Positions 6,891 through 18,364 of a stretch of 64,000 nucleotides of DNA are shown here, in pieces. The stretch is from Myxococcales bacterium. Its GTDB lineage: Bacteria; Myxococcota; Myxococcia; Myxococcales; Myxococcaceae. Every line of letters starts with the position of its first letter. Position 1 is the stretch's first letter. The notes below the pieces were generated by a model that saw only the letters and a list, made by a program, of their open reading frames with translations, did not search any database and was not told where the DNA came from. Location: contig JACPVI010000044.1 in assembly GCA_016191815.1 (NCBI GenBank), forward strand, positions 1 to 64,000, given 5' to 3'. Made by a program: the position numbers and the translations under genes.

Positions 6891-9230
6891 GTTCTCGAGG
6901 TGCTGCTCGGCCTGCAAGGACCAATAGCCGCGCGGCACCAGGCGCAAGTACGCCCGGAACGCCTGCCGCGCCCCCTCCACATCGCCCAGCTTCTCCAGCG
7001 CCATCCCCAGGCCGAAGTGAGCCTCCGGATGCTCTGGTGAAATCTCCAGCGCTCTTTTCTGCTCCCGCGCCGCCGCCTCCGCCTCTCCGCGCTCCAGGTA
7101 GAGGTACCCCAGGTTCGAGTGGGCAGGCGCACTCGCCTCGAAGGCCTCGAGCGACGCACGGTACGAGGCGATGGCCTCCTCCGCCTTCCCCGCGGAGGCG
7201 AGGGCCAGCCCGGCCCGGAACAACTCCTCCGCCCTGCGCCGCGCCTGCTCTTCCGGCGCCGGCCTGGCCGCCTGGCCGCCGTGAGAGCGGCCCGCCAAGG
7301 AGAGCTCGAAGCGGGCCCAGGCCTGGCGAACCCAGAGCCGCTCCCCCTCCGCACGCCCGAGCGCGCGCCGGTACCAGCGCCGCGCCTTCTCCGCATCCCC
7401 TTGGTGCTCCGCTGCCTGGGCGAGCGCCATCAGCACTGGCAGCTCCGACTCCTCCGGCGGCCCCAGCGCAGGGAGCAGCGCCGCCTCCGCCTCTGCCGGC
7501 CGCCCCGCATCGATCAGCGAGAGCCCGAGGTACAGCCGGCAGAGCCTGCACCTGGGACTCTCCGCCACACTCCGCGAGAGATCGGCCAGGAGCCCGTGGG
7601 CGTACTGGCGGTCCGACAGCTTCTCGAACGGGAACGGGTTCGCCGGCAGCGCGAACCGGTACTCGTCGCGTTCGGCCCGCTCGGCGTAAGCGCCACCCCG
7701 GCGCAGGTAGAGAAGCCCTCCGTCATCGAAGGCGACCAAAGACCAGATCTCCCTGGGGGCCGCCCAGTCCCTCCCCACGCCTACGCGCTCGAGGGAGGCG
7801 GCCACGGACGGCTCCAGATTCGGCCGGGCGAGGACCAAGGCGTCGAACCGGTAGCGCTGGTCCAGTGGCGCGAAGCGCTCGTAGTGGGAGGTGTCGAAGA
7901 GCGCGGCGGCAGCGTCTTGGGCCCGCAAGGCGCCGCGGCCGTCCTGGAACACCGGCCGGTCCAGCACCCACTCCAGATAGCCGCCGTACTGAAAGGTGTT
8001 GTACAGCCGCCCTGAGAATCCGATCGCCTCGAGGTAGGAAGCGGCGCGCGCCGGGAAGCGCTCCTTTGCGAGCGAGGTGCCGAAGGGCACGGCCGCGGCA
8101 GCCGCGGCCCACGCTCCGGAGACGAACACCAGCGCGCCCACCGCGCACGCGGCCACCCGGATGATCGAGGCCAGATGGGGGCGGACCCGCCGGAGGCCCA
8201 CGGCGAAATTCCTGGCGGCGATCGGCGCGGCCACCAACGCCGCCATCGGGGCGAACCTCCTGGTCGGCGCCGCAGCCACCACGAAGGCGAGGAGCAGCAC
8301 GAGATCGCGCGGGCTCGTCCTCCGCCATCCCGCCAAGAACGAGATCCCCGACAGCGCCACCAGCGCGCCGAACGGCCCTAGCCAGTCCTCCTTCGAGAGC
8401 GGCCGCAGCTCGACGATGAGGTGCCGCATCAGGGCGAGGCCGGAGTCGGAGCTTCCCCAAGCCCCCGCGGCGCCGAGCTGCGAGCTCATCAGCGCCGTCG
8501 CCGTGGAGAGCCCCGAGGTGGGGACCAACAGCCCCGCCACGAGCCCCCCCGCTCCCACGGCCGCGACCGCTCCGAGCTGGCCGAGGGGCGGTGCGCCTCC
8601 AACTCTGCCATAGGTGAGCCTTTCCACCGCCGCTTGGCCGAGCCCGACCGCCACCCAGACGGCGAGGGCGCCGATGCCCACCGCCAGCGACTGATGGAGC
8701 GAGCCCCAGAAGAGCGCCGCCGCGGGGAAGAAGTAGAGCCCCCGTCCCTTCCCTGCCTCGAAGCGGCGCAGGGCGAACAGCGTCACGGCCAGGAAAAGCC
8801 AGGCGAACAGCTCGGGTCTCGGTACCGCCCTCGGCCGATAGACGGCGAAGGCGAGCGCGAGCACGGCAAGCGAGACGGCGAGGCCGGACCAGCTTCGCTC
8901 CTCGCCCAGCGAGTCGGCCAAAAGCAGCGCGAACAGGCCGGCGGACAAGAGCGCGGCCAGCAGGACCGGCCCCGGCTCTCCCGCCAAGGCGTACGAGAGG
9001 TAGAGCAGCACGCTGGTCAGCCACGAAGCGGGAGGCCCGGCCGGCAGCCCCTTCATCGGGAAGAGGAACGGGTCCTCGGCAGGAAAGCCGCCCCGCCGGA
9101 CGATGTCCCTCCCGGCGGCCAAGAGGTGGAGGGTGTCGTAGTCACTAAGCCCGGTGAGCGCCCCCACGAAGGCGAGGGCGGCGACCAGGAGGGCGGCGAA
9201 GGCGAGCTCCCTCCGGCCGAGCGGACGCAC
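6885..9230 (-). CDS. Large multi-pass membrane protein with C-terminal TPRs (GT-C-like)
   Basis: About 781 residues from GTG 9230. About ten hydrophobic segments occupy roughly residues 1-400. The first loop reads LSDYDTLHLLAAGRDIV then GGFPAEDPFLFP, recalling the acidic first loop of GT-C glycosyltransferase-like membrane proteins. From about residue 590 the protein is soluble and contains tetratricopeptide repeats (for example AHSNLGYLYLERGEAEAA and AHFGLGMALEKLGDVEGA). I infer a membrane enzyme acting on a lipid-linked sugar, or an assembly factor. An upstream ATG at 9302 lies inside the inverted-repeat element 9242-9443 and would add 24 odd residues, so I prefer the GTG. Confidence 0.72.
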   Translation of the reverse strand: MRPLGRRELAFAALLVAALAFVGALTGLSDYDTLHLLAAGRDIVRRGGFPAEDPFLFPMKGLPAGPPASWLTSVLLYLSYALAGEPGPVLLAALLSAGLFALLLADSLGEERSWSGLAVSLAVLALAFAVYRPRAVPRPELFAWLFLAVTLFALRRFEAGKGRGLYFFPAAALFWGSLHQSLAVGIGALAVWVAVGLGQAAVERLTYGRVGGAPPLGQLGAVAAVGAGGLVAGLLVPTSGLSTATALMSSQLGAAGAWGSSDSGLALMRHLIVELRPLSKEDWLGPFGALVALSGISFLAGWRRTSPRDLVLLLAFVVAAAPTRRFAPMAALVAAPIAARNFAVGLRRVRPHLASIIRVAACAVGALVFVSGAWAAAAAAVPFGTSLAKERFPARAASYLEAIGFSGRLYNTFQYGGYLEWVLDRPVFQDGRGALRAQDAAAALFDTSHYERFAPLDQRYRFDALVLARPNLEPSVAASLERVGVGRDWAAPREIWSLVAFDDGGLLYLRRGGAYAERAERDEYRFALPANPFPFEKLSDRQYAHGLLADLSRSVAESPRCRLCRLYLGLSLIDAGRPAEAEAALLPALGPPEESELPVLMALAQAAEHQGDAEKARRWYRRALGRAEGERLWVRQAWARFELSLAGRSHGGQAARPAPEEQARRRAEELFRAGLALASAGKAEEAIASYRASLEAFEASAPAHSNLGYLYLERGEAEAAAREQKRALEISPEHPEAHFGLGMALEKLGDVEGARQAFRAYLRLVPRGYWSLQAEQHLENL

Positions 9231-9241
9231 GAGTCGGCCCC

Positions 9242-9438
9242 GCTCAGAGGCTGTGAGGACATCCCCCGACCGAGCCCGACGGTCGAGGTGCGAGCCGCGC
9301 AAGGAGGAAGCCCGCAGGCGTATCTCGGTGATACGTCAAGGGCTTCCGACGGGGCGCATGTCCGGTAGACACACGCAGCCCAGGCCCGGCGAAGCAGATC
9401 GGCCGTCCGGCGATGGGAGGGGATATCTTCACAGCCTC

Positions 9439-9443
<5 letters not shown>
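9242..9443. repeat. MITE-like element with 26-bp inverted repeats
   Basis: The left end 9242-9267 and the reverse complement of 9418-9443 match at 22 of 26 positions around the core GAGGCTGTGA-x-GA-x-ATCCCC. Two small hairpins lie inside (GACCG/CGGTC near 9268 and CGTATC/GATACG near 9320). There is no coding potential I trust. The right end includes the rpoD stop codon. It could be a miniature transposable element or, as RNA, a long closing stem acting as a terminator for rpoD. Confidence 0.55.
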
Positions 9444-11562
<2,119 letters not shown>

Positions 11563-11683
11563 GGGACGGGTTCTCCTCAGGATTACAGGCGCTTGGACGT
11601 GGGCCGGCCGATGTACCGCAGATCCGAGGGCGTTACAACGCGCGTTCTCAACCAACCCCTCGGGGCGGTTTCTTCCCAGGGGC

Positions 11684-13432
11684 CTACCCGGGCTCCTCGA
11701 GCACCCGGCGTTTGAGGGCCAACAGCTCGCTCCGATCCGAGAGGAGTCGCCTGGTTTCATCGGTCAAGTCGCTGGCTCCGGCGAGGGAGGCGGTCACCCG
11801 GGCGATGTGGGAAAGCTGGTCGTCGATCCGCCGGATTTTCAGCCTTCGACACGCGCCCAGAAAGCGCGGTTCCAGCTCGGAATCCTCCTTGGGAAGCTCC
11901 CGGCCGGCCGCCTCGAGGGCGCCCTTGAGGGCGGGCGAGGCTTCGAAGAGGGAGTCCTCGGCGGAGGCTCCGGAGGCAAGGTGGGCCAACAGGGTCCGAA
12001 GCCCAGGGTGCAGAAGCTCGTCGGAGAGGCGGAAGGGGTCCTTGGAGATGAGCTTCCGCTCGCGCAGGGCGAAGGCGGCGAAGAGGGCTTCGAGCGGGTC
12101 GACCTTCGGCTGCCCGTCGAGCAGGCGGGGGGGCTTGGGCGCGGGGCGGACGGGCTGGGTCTTGCCGCGTAAGGAGGCCTCCAGCTCCGCGGCGGGGAGG
12201 CCGAAGTGGCGGGAGAGGGCGGCGAAGAAGGCGGAGCGGGTGAGCCCGACCGGGAGCTGGAAGGCCACCGGCCTCAACCTCTCCAGGGCGGCCATCTTGG
12301 CCTCGAAGGAGTCGGCGGGCCCTCCGGGGAGGACGGTCTCGAAGAGGTACGAGGTGAGCGGCGGCGCCGACTCGATGAGCCCACCGACTTCGTCGGCGCC
12401 TTGCTTTCTGGCGAAGGTGTCGGGATCTTCGCCCTCGGGGAGGGTGGCGACCTTGGCGTTGGCTCCGGCGGCGAGCAGGGGTCCGGAGAGGCGCTCGATG
12501 GCCTTTCGCCCGGCCTCGTCGCCGTCGAGGAGGAGGACCAGCTCCTTGGCTTCGCAGCGGGAGAGGAGGGAGAGGTGCCCCGGGGTGAGGGCGGTGGAGC
12601 AGAGGGCGACGGCGTTCTTCACCCCGGCGGCGTGGAGGCCGATGCAGTCGAAGTAGCCCTCCACCAGGACGGCGGACTTGCGGCGGCGGATCTCCTCCCG
12701 GGCCTGGTCCATGCCGTAGAGGGTTTCGCTCTTGTTGTAGAGCCTGGACTCGCGGGAGTTGATGTACTTGGCGCCCTCGCCCTCGAGCAGTCGGGCCCCG
12801 AAGGCGATGGTGCGCCCCTCGGGGGAGCGGATGGGGATGGTGAGGCGGCCGCGGAAGAAGTCCACGTAGCCCTCGCCGCTCTTCCGCTGGGCGATCAGGC
12901 CGGCTTTGACGCCGGGGTCGATGAGGCCGCGCTGGTAGAGGTGGTCGGCCAGCTCGCTCCAGGCAGGGGAGGAGTAGCCCAGGCCGAAGGCCTTGGAGAC
13001 GGCCTCGGCGACGCCGCGGCCCTCGAGGTAGTCGCGGGCTCTTTTCCCGGCGGGCTCCCACAGCTTCTGGCGAAAGTGTTCCTGGGCGAAGTCGGTGGCC
13101 TCCTTGAGGAGGGCGCGCTCCCTGGCGGCGGGGTCGACGGCGGCGTCGAGGTCGACCCCGGCCTCGCGGGCGAGGTCCTTCACCGCGTCGACGAAGGTTT
13201 TTCCGAGGTAGCGCTGGACGAAGGCGATGGCGTCGCCGCCGGCCTGGCAGCCGAAGCACTTGAAGCGGCGCAGCTCGGGGGTGACGTGGAAGGAGGCGGT
13301 CTTCTCCTGGTGGAAGGGGCAACAGCCCTTGTAGCTGCGGCCGGACTTCTTGAGCTCCACGTGCCGGGACACCAGGGCGACGAGGTCGGTGCGCTCGAGG
13401 ATCTCCTCGATCTTGTTCTCAGGGATCAGCAC
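11684..13432 (-). CDS. dnaG: DNA primase DnaG
   Basis: A 582-residue primase that makes RNA primers at the replication fork. It starts at GTG 13432 ([18 protein letters not shown]), which aligns with the usual DnaG N-terminus; no strong Shine-Dalgarno is visible. The CHC2-type zinc finger is [12 protein letters not shown] with KCFGCQAGG. The RNA-polymerase-like core has FRGRLTIPI, and the Toprim domain has [16 protein letters not shown] and [12 protein letters not shown]. The C-terminal helicase-interaction domain is about 150 residues and poorly conserved. It is followed by rpoD 121 bases downstream and preceded by rpsU, the classic macromolecular-synthesis order. Confidence 0.97.
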   Translation of the reverse strand: MLIPENKIEEILERTDLVALVSRHVELKKSGRSYKGCCPFHQEKTASFHVTPELRRFKCFGCQAGGDAIAFVQRYLGKTFVDAVKDLAREAGVDLDAAVDPAARERALLKEATDFAQEHFRQKLWEPAGKRARDYLEGRGVAEAVSKAFGLGYSSPAWSELADHLYQRGLIDPGVKAGLIAQRKSGEGYVDFFRGRLTIPIRSPEGRTIAFGARLLEGEGAKYINSRESRLYNKSETLYGMDQAREEIRRRKSAVLVEGYFDCIGLHAAGVKNAVALCSTALTPGHLSLLSRCEAKELVLLLDGDEAGRKAIERLSGPLLAAGANAKVATLPEGEDPDTFARKQGADEVGGLIESAPPLTSYLFETVLPGGPADSFEAKMAALERLRPVAFQLPVGLTRSAFFAALSRHFGLPAAELEASLRGKTQPVRPAPKPPRLLDGQPKVDPLEALFAAFALRERKLISKDPFRLSDELLHPGLRTLLAHLASGASAEDSLFEASPALKGALEAAGRELPKEDSELEPRFLGACRRLKIRRIDDQLSHIARVTASLAGASDLTDETRRLLSDRSELLALKRRVLEEPG

Positions 13433-13793
13433 GGCCGGGGCGCGACAGACTGGGAGAAGTCGGCGGCTGGAGTCAATACCTCGCGACCGCGATCGAATCG
13501 CAGCTCGGCAACTGATATCTGGGCGGTCGGATTGGAAGGAGTGTTCCATTGGAACGGTAGTGCATGGACGCCCGCCGCAAGCAGCGCAGCCTTCCTGGTC
13601 GGCGTCTGGGGCAGCTCGGCGGCTGACGCGTGGGCGGTTGGCTACTCCGGAACCATCCTCCGGTACACGCCGTAGGCGCCGCGGCAGCAATCGCCGAGTC
13701 GTTGCGACGGGCGGATCCCGAATGCTACCCGGGCCGGAGGAGTGGCGCCCACGCGTCGGGAGTCCGGCCGGTAAAAGGCCCCCAGCAGCCGCC
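13433..13793. other. rpsU-dnaG spacer
   Basis: A 361-base gap between rpsU and dnaG, much longer than usual for this operon. Apart from the propeller fragment I see no gene. A GC-rich stretch followed by CCTTTTAC on the minus strand just after the rpsU stop (about 13758-13785) could attenuate transcription into dnaG, but its stem is poor. Confidence 0.4.
13502..13675 (+). pseudogene. Fragment of a beta-propeller (DxWAVG-repeat) protein
   Basis: Inside the rpsU-dnaG spacer, on the strand opposite to both genes, the frame reads SATDIWAVGLEGVFHW, then NGSAWTP and SAADAWAVGYSGTILRYTP before a stop. These are nearly two blades of the 'DVWAVG...GTILRW-GSAW' repeats found in large secreted myxobacterial proteins. 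No start or upstream blades remain. This is the 3' scrap of a gene stranded in a housekeeping spacer. Confidence 0.7.
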
Positions 13794-13988
13794 CTACCAG
13801 TTCTTCCGGAGCTTCTTCACCGCGCGCTTCTTCGCGGCGAGCATCTTCTTCTTCCGCTTCACGGAAGGCTTCTCGTAGTGCTCGCGCTTCCTGATCTCGG
13901 AGAGGATCCCGGCCTTCTCGGTGGCCTTCTTGAACCGCTTGAGCGCGGCCTCGATGGACTCGCCCTCCTTCACGCGAATGCCCGTCAA
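13794..13988 (-). CDS. rpsU: Ribosomal protein bS21
   Basis: A 64-residue, highly basic 30S subunit protein. The sequence [20 protein letters not shown], then [14 protein letters not shown] and a Lys/Arg-rich tail is unmistakable bS21. The start appears to be TTG 13988: AGGAGGTG lies 6 bases before it and the family consensus begins right there. The GTG three codons upstream is part of the ribosome-binding site. A rare TTG start in an abundant ribosomal protein gene may limit its expression. It is first in the rpsU-dnaG-rpoD cluster. Confidence 0.96.
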   Translation of the reverse strand: MTGIRVKEGESIEAALKRFKKATEKAGILSEIRKREHYEKPSVKRKKKMLAAKKRAVKKLRKNW

Positions 13989-14092
13989 CTCGTTCACCTC
14001 CTCGCGTCCTGCCGGTAGCTTGGGAGCGGCGGTATGGCCCACCGAATCCGAAAAGGCAAGGTATGGTTCGCCCCAAAGGAGGCCCGGTAGCA

Positions 14093-14977
14093 ATGAAGCT
14101 CTCCCGCGCTGCGGTCCTGGAACCGAACCCAAAGCTGCGCGCGCAGCTCGCCCTGGCACTCAGGAAGGCTGGACTCTGGGTCTCGGCCGCGGCCTCGCCC
14201 GCCGAGCTGTCCCGCGAACAGTTGGTGGTGCTGGGGCCAGGGGCCAATGGCCCTTCGAAGCTCTCCCGTGAGATCCGAGGGCGCTGCCCGCGAGCCGTGG
14301 TGATGGCCGCCATGAAGCGAGGCTTTCGGGCCGGCTTCGCCGACGCGGTGCTGCCCCTGCCCGTCTCGCCGAATGATCTTCGGGCACGCCTCCCCGAGCT
14401 TGCCGCCCGCACCCGGCCGCCACTGCCGGCGCCCAGGCCCGGAGACGGAATCCTCGACCCGCTCACCAACTTCTATACCTTCGCCCATTTCAAGGAAGTG
14501 CTCTTCATCGAGGTGAAACGGGCCCGCCGCTACGGATTCCCGCTCTCCTTCGCCCTCATCGCCTTCGATTCGCTGGGCCGCGAGCTGGGCCCGGAGCCGA
14601 CCTCCCAGCTCATGGGCGGCCTCGCGCTCGCCATCAGGCGATCCCTGCGCGACACCGACTTCCCCGTGCAGTACAGCCCGGACCGCGTGCTCTTGCTCAT
14701 GCCGCACACCGACCTCTCGGGGGCGCTGATCGTCTCCCGGCGAATCTGCGAGCGGGTGGCGAAGGCCACCCTGGCGCTCGGTGATGAGATTCTGCGCCCG
14801 ACCATCTCGGTCGGAGTCTCCGCGGGCCAGGCCGGCAGGGAGTACGCCTTCGCAGACCTGGTGAAGCAGGCGCAGGAGAGCCTCGCTGCCGCCATCTCCG
14901 AGGGCGGAAACCGGGTCGAGTTTTTTGATTTGGCCGAGGGGATTGCGCTCGTGGAACTCCAGGGGCCAAAGGGCTAG
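14093..14977 (+). CDS. Receiver-like plus degenerate GGDEF signalling protein
   Basis: A 294-residue protein (ATG 14093; an in-frame ATG at 14063 is less likely because a GGAGG lies between the two). Residues about 1-105 look like a divergent receiver domain ([20 protein letters not shown] at the start) without a convincing phospho-acceptor Asp. Residues about 120-290 have a GGDEF fold: [16 protein letters not shown], then [10 protein letters not shown] and TISVGVSAG. At the GGDEF position the sequence is [11 protein letters not shown], so the active site is gone. It is therefore probably a c-di-GMP or protein-binding signalling module rather than a cyclase. It is divergent from rpsU. Confidence 0.75.
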   Translation: MKLSRAAVLEPNPKLRAQLALALRKAGLWVSAAASPAELSREQLVVLGPGANGPSKLSREIRGRCPRAVVMAAMKRGFRAGFADAVLPLPVSPNDLRARLPELAARTRPPLPAPRPGDGILDPLTNFYTFAHFKEVLFIEVKRARRYGFPLSFALIAFDSLGRELGPEPTSQLMGGLALAIRRSLRDTDFPVQYSPDRVLLLMPHTDLSGALIVSRRICERVAKATLALGDEILRPTISVGVSAGQAGREYAFADLVKQAQESLAAAISEGGNRVEFFDLAEGIALVELQGPKG

Positions 14978-14991
14978 CTTCCCCCGCCCTG

Positions 14992-16608
14992 ATGAGCGCG
15001 CAGCGATTCGACGTGGTGGTGGTCGGCGGCGGGCACAACGGGCTCGTCGCCGCGGGGCTCCTCGCCAAGCGGGGCGCCGGCGTCCTGGTCCTCGAACGCC
15101 GCCACAAGGTCGGCGGCGCCGCGGTCACCGAGCAGCCCTGGGGACCCGAGTTCAAGATGACCGCCCTCTCCTACGTGGTGAGCCTGATGCCGCCCAGCAT
15201 CTCCCGCGAGCTGGAGCTGGAGCGGCACGGGTACAAGATCTATCCGCAGCACGGCTACTTCGTGCCGCACCCCGACGGCCGCTTCCTCCAGATGCCGCCG
15301 GAGCCCGCGCGGCGACACGAGCAGATCTCCAAGTTCTCCCGCCGCGACGCCGACGCCTTCGAACGCTGGGATGAGTGGCTTTCGAAACTGGCGAAGGTGT
15401 TGGGGCCACTGCTCACCACCCTTCCGCCAAGGGTCGGCTCGACCCGGCTGGGCGACCTCTGGGAGCAGTTCGCGCTCGCCTGGAAGCTCCGCGGGCTCGG
15501 AGTGCAAGGCGTCGGCGAGGTTACCCGCCTGTTCACCATGAGCGTGGCGGACCTGCTCGATGAATTCTTCGAGTCGCCCGCGGTGCAGGGCGTCCTCTCG
15601 GTGAGCGGGGTGATCGGAACCTGGGCCGGCCCGCGCTCGCCGGGCACCGCCTACGTGATGGCCCACCACAAGATCGGCGACGTCGGCGAGGGACAGATGG
15701 GGAGCTGGGGCTTCCCCGAGGGCGGGACCGGCGGAGTGAGCGAGGCTTTGAGGCGCGCCGCGGAGTCGTTCGGCGCGAAGGTCCGCACCTCAGCGCCGGT
15801 GTCGAAGATCCTCGCCCGCGACGGGCGGGTGACCGGAGTGGCGCTCGAGGGCGGAGAGGAGCTGGAGGCGGAGGTGGTGATCGCCGCCACCCACCCGCAG
15901 ATCACCTTCCTCCAGCAGCTCGATCGGAAGGAGCTACCGGCGGAGCTGGTCGGCCGGATGGAGCGGTGGAAGACCCGCAGCGGCACGGTGAAGGTGAACC
16001 TCGCGGTGGACCGGCTGCCGGAGTTCAAGTGCAAGAGGGGCTTCGACCCCGAGGTGCACGGCGGGACGATCGTGCTGGCGCACTCGCTCGAGGATGTGGA
16101 GGGCGCCTTCCAGGACGCCGTCGCCGGGCGGCCGGCGAGAAAACCCTTCGCCGACATCTGCATCCCCTCGGTGTTCGACAAGACGCTCGCGCCCGAAGGC
16201 AAGCACGTCATGTCGATGTTCACCCAGTGGGTGCCGCACACCTTCGCCGCCGAGCCAAAGAAGGAGGAACTGGACGCCTACGCCGACCGGCTGATCGACC
16301 GAGTCGAGGAGCTGGCGCCGGGCTTCAAGGCTTCCATCCTCCACAGGCAGGTGATCGGGCCGCATGAGATGGAGCGGGAGTACGGGCTATTGGGCGGCAA
16401 CATCTTCCACGGCGAGCTGTCGGCCAGCCAGCTCTTCCACATGCGGCCGGCGCCGGGCTGGGCGGACCTGCGGACGCCGATCTGCGGGCTGTACCAGGCG
16501 GGCTCGGCCACGCACGGAGGAGGCGGGATCACCGGCATTCCGGCCCTCGGAGCGGTCCGGCAGATCTTCCGCGACGGGATGCAGGCGCGCTTCAGGGGCA
16601 AGGCGTAG
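14992..16608 (+). CDS. FAD-dependent oxidoreductase of the phytoene-desaturase/PYROXD2 type
   Basis: A 538-residue flavoprotein. It begins with a Rossmann FAD-binding motif (VVVVGGGHNGLVAAGLLAKRG) and the GG doublet motif (HKVGGAAVTEQ). The C-terminus carries the second FAD motif (GGGGITGIPALGAVRQI). The overall length and the middle segment (FPEGGTGGVSEALRRAAESF) fit the carotene-desaturase/PYROXD2 branch of amine-oxidase-like enzymes. The substrate is not deducible: no carotenoid genes lie nearby. It starts 14 bases after the GGDEF-like gene, so the two may be co-transcribed. Confidence 0.85.
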   Translation: MSAQRFDVVVVGGGHNGLVAAGLLAKRGAGVLVLERRHKVGGAAVTEQPWGPEFKMTALSYVVSLMPPSISRELELERHGYKIYPQHGYFVPHPDGRFLQMPPEPARRHEQISKFSRRDADAFERWDEWLSKLAKVLGPLLTTLPPRVGSTRLGDLWEQFALAWKLRGLGVQGVGEVTRLFTMSVADLLDEFFESPAVQGVLSVSGVIGTWAGPRSPGTAYVMAHHKIGDVGEGQMGSWGFPEGGTGGVSEALRRAAESFGAKVRTSAPVSKILARDGRVTGVALEGGEELEAEVVIAATHPQITFLQQLDRKELPAELVGRMERWKTRSGTVKVNLAVDRLPEFKCKRGFDPEVHGGTIVLAHSLEDVEGAFQDAVAGRPARKPFADICIPSVFDKTLAPEGKHVMSMFTQWVPHTFAAEPKKEELDAYADRLIDRVEELAPGFKASILHRQVIGPHEMEREYGLLGGNIFHGELSASQLFHMRPAPGWADLRTPICGLYQAGSATHGGGGITGIPALGAVRQIFRDGMQARFRGKA

Positions 16609-16994
16609 ACCGAGCGTGATCGCGAAGAAGCCTACGCGCGCCAGCTCTCCCACGACCCGCGCGCACGGTCTGCATGCATTCCGGACATGCGCCCCCCTCG
16701 CCAAGGCCTGGGCCGGGAAAGCTGTTCGGCGTTCCAGGGCGGGTCGCGGCGTGCCCTCAACCCGTTCGAAGCCGTGAGCGCTCAGGATCAGATCCACACC
16801 CTCCAGGGCCGCGCGCCGAAGCCAGCTCTGGTGCGGTGTCATTTGCCCCGATGGCGAAGAGCAACGGGAAAGCCCGCGACGTGCAGGAGCAGATCCTCGA
16901 GGAGTGGCGGGAGGGGAAGCAGCCGGGGGTGGCCGCCCGCCGCGGCTGGGCCCACGGAAGGCACGCCCCCTTCGATGTCGCGGCTCCGGCTCGG
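16609..16994. other. Gap with no supported gene
   Basis: 386 bases. A short + strand frame from ATG 16851 (MAKSNGKARDVQEQILEEW) has protein-like character for about 35 codons, but it lacks a ribosome-binding site and runs into the antisense of the next gene. I read it as a gene scrap at best. I see no hairpin followed by a T-run. Confidence 0.35.
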
Positions 16995-18257
16995 TCAGGC
17001 CTTTTTCGCGCGCTTCTTGCGGATGAGCCCGTGCTCCTCCAGCAGCCGGTAGAAGTAGGAGCGCGCCACCCTCGCCTCCCTGGCCGCGGCGGTGGGGCCG
17101 CCGTGCTCCTTCAAGAGCGCCTCGAGGTAGCTCCGCTCGAACGCCTTCATCGCCCGCTCGCGAGCCTCGTGGAAGTCGGCCTCCCCGCTCGGCCGCTCGG
17201 GCAGCGGTGCCTTTCCGAAGGTGGCGGCCCGCTCGATGACGTTCTCCAGCTCCCGCACGTTCCCCGGCCAGCGATGCGCAAAGAGCGCCGCCATCACCTC
17301 CGGCCCGAACCTCGGCCTTGCGCCCGGCCTCGCCCTCGCCGCGAACGCCGTCGCGAGCAGGGGCAGATCCTCCAGCCGCTCGCGCAGCGGAGGGACCTCG
17401 AGGACGATCGCCGCCAGCCGATAGTAGAGGTCCGCCCGGAAACGGCCCGAAGCCGCCAGCCGCTCGAGGTCCTCGTGCGTCGCCGCGATCGCCCGGAAGT
17501 CCGAACGCCTCGTGCCACCCTCGCCGAGCCGAACGAAGGACCTGGTGTCGAGGGCGCGCAAGAGCCCAAGCTGCGCCTGTGCGGGCATCGCCGCCACCTC
17601 GTCCAAAAAAAGCGTCCCCTGGTCCGCGGCCTCGATCGCCCCGGCGCCCTCGCCCTCCCCGAACAGGGCGGCCAAGGCGCCGCCTCCGGCCAAGGAGCCA
17701 CAGTCGAGAACCTGGAACGGCCCCGCCAGCCTCGCCGACAAGGCGTGGAGCGCCCGCGCCAGCCTCCCCTTGCCGCTGCCCGTCTCTCCCACCAGGAGCA
17801 CCGGAGAATCAGTCGGGCCGACCCGCTGGGCCTGCGCGAACAGCCGCCGCATCGCCACCGACTGCCCCAGCATGCCCTCGCACTCGGTGGACTCGCTCAG
17901 CGCGGAGTGGGGCAGCGCCGCCGGCAAGAAGGCAATCCGCGTCTTCCCGACCAGCACCGTGCTCCCGATCGGCAGCTCGGCAGTGTCGATCCTCGCGCCG
18001 AGATAGCGGGTGGCGTTCTTGCTCCGCAGATCCGTCACCCGCACCACGCCTCCGCGAAGCTCGAAGCTCGCGTGGCGCCGAGACACCGTCGGATCGGTGA
18101 GCAAGAGCTGGCAGTCCGGCGCGGTCCCCACCACCGACACGCCATCGCCTAGCGCGGCTTCCCGGCCCCGGTCCGGGCCCTCCAGCACGCGGAGCCGCAC
18201 CCGCTCGAGCGCCGTCCCACTCCCCCCGAGCTTCATCGAAACCGTGCGCTCCGCCAT
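16995..18257 (-). CDS. FHA-AAA+-HTH regulator lacking the GAFTGA loop (paralogue 1)
   Basis: A 420-residue protein starting at ATG 18257. FHA domain about residues 25-105 (TVSRRHASFELRGG, then SKNATRYLG, where the usual SKNGT Gly is Ala). NtrC-type AAA+ domain about 125-345 with Walker A GETGSGKGRLARA, Walker B GTLFLDEVAAMP, FRADLYYRL and HRWPGNVRELENV. Fis-like HTH at the end (GGPTAAAREARVARSYFYRL). Between LFG and GTLFLDE the sigma54-contacting GAFTGA loop is replaced by a short EGEGAGAIEAADQ. It is probably a phosphothreonine-reading ATPase that does not remodel sigma54 holoenzyme in the usual way. Divergent from the peptidase gene at 18393. Confidence 0.88.
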   Translation of the reverse strand: MAERTVSMKLGGSGTALERVRLRVLEGPDRGREAALGDGVSVVGTAPDCQLLLTDPTVSRRHASFELRGGVVRVTDLRSKNATRYLGARIDTAELPIGSTVLVGKTRIAFLPAALPHSALSESTECEGMLGQSVAMRRLFAQAQRVGPTDSPVLLVGETGSGKGRLARALHALSARLAGPFQVLDCGSLAGGGALAALFGEGEGAGAIEAADQGTLFLDEVAAMPAQAQLGLLRALDTRSFVRLGEGGTRRSDFRAIAATHEDLERLAASGRFRADLYYRLAAIVLEVPPLRERLEDLPLLATAFAARARPGARPRFGPEVMAALFAHRWPGNVRELENVIERAATFGKAPLPERPSGEADFHEARERAMKAFERSYLEALLKEHGGPTAAAREARVARSYFYRLLEEHGLIRKKRAKKA

Positions 18258-18364
18258 CGGGCCGGATGATACGTCCCCCTTCGGCGGACACCGGGTGGAG
18301 CGCCGATGTTCCAAAACAATCAATAAAACCAGTTGCTTACAAACAACCAACGCTGGGCAGCGGC

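Noticed and set aside
11563-11760. A 66-residue N-terminal extension of rpoD
   Set aside because: It overlaps the end of dnaG and has no sigma-factor similarity; ATG 11562 fits the family start.
16387-16842. A 151-codon minus-strand frame over the oxidoreductase end
   Set aside because: It overlaps the real gene by more than 200 bases, shows no motif and has no ribosome-binding site.
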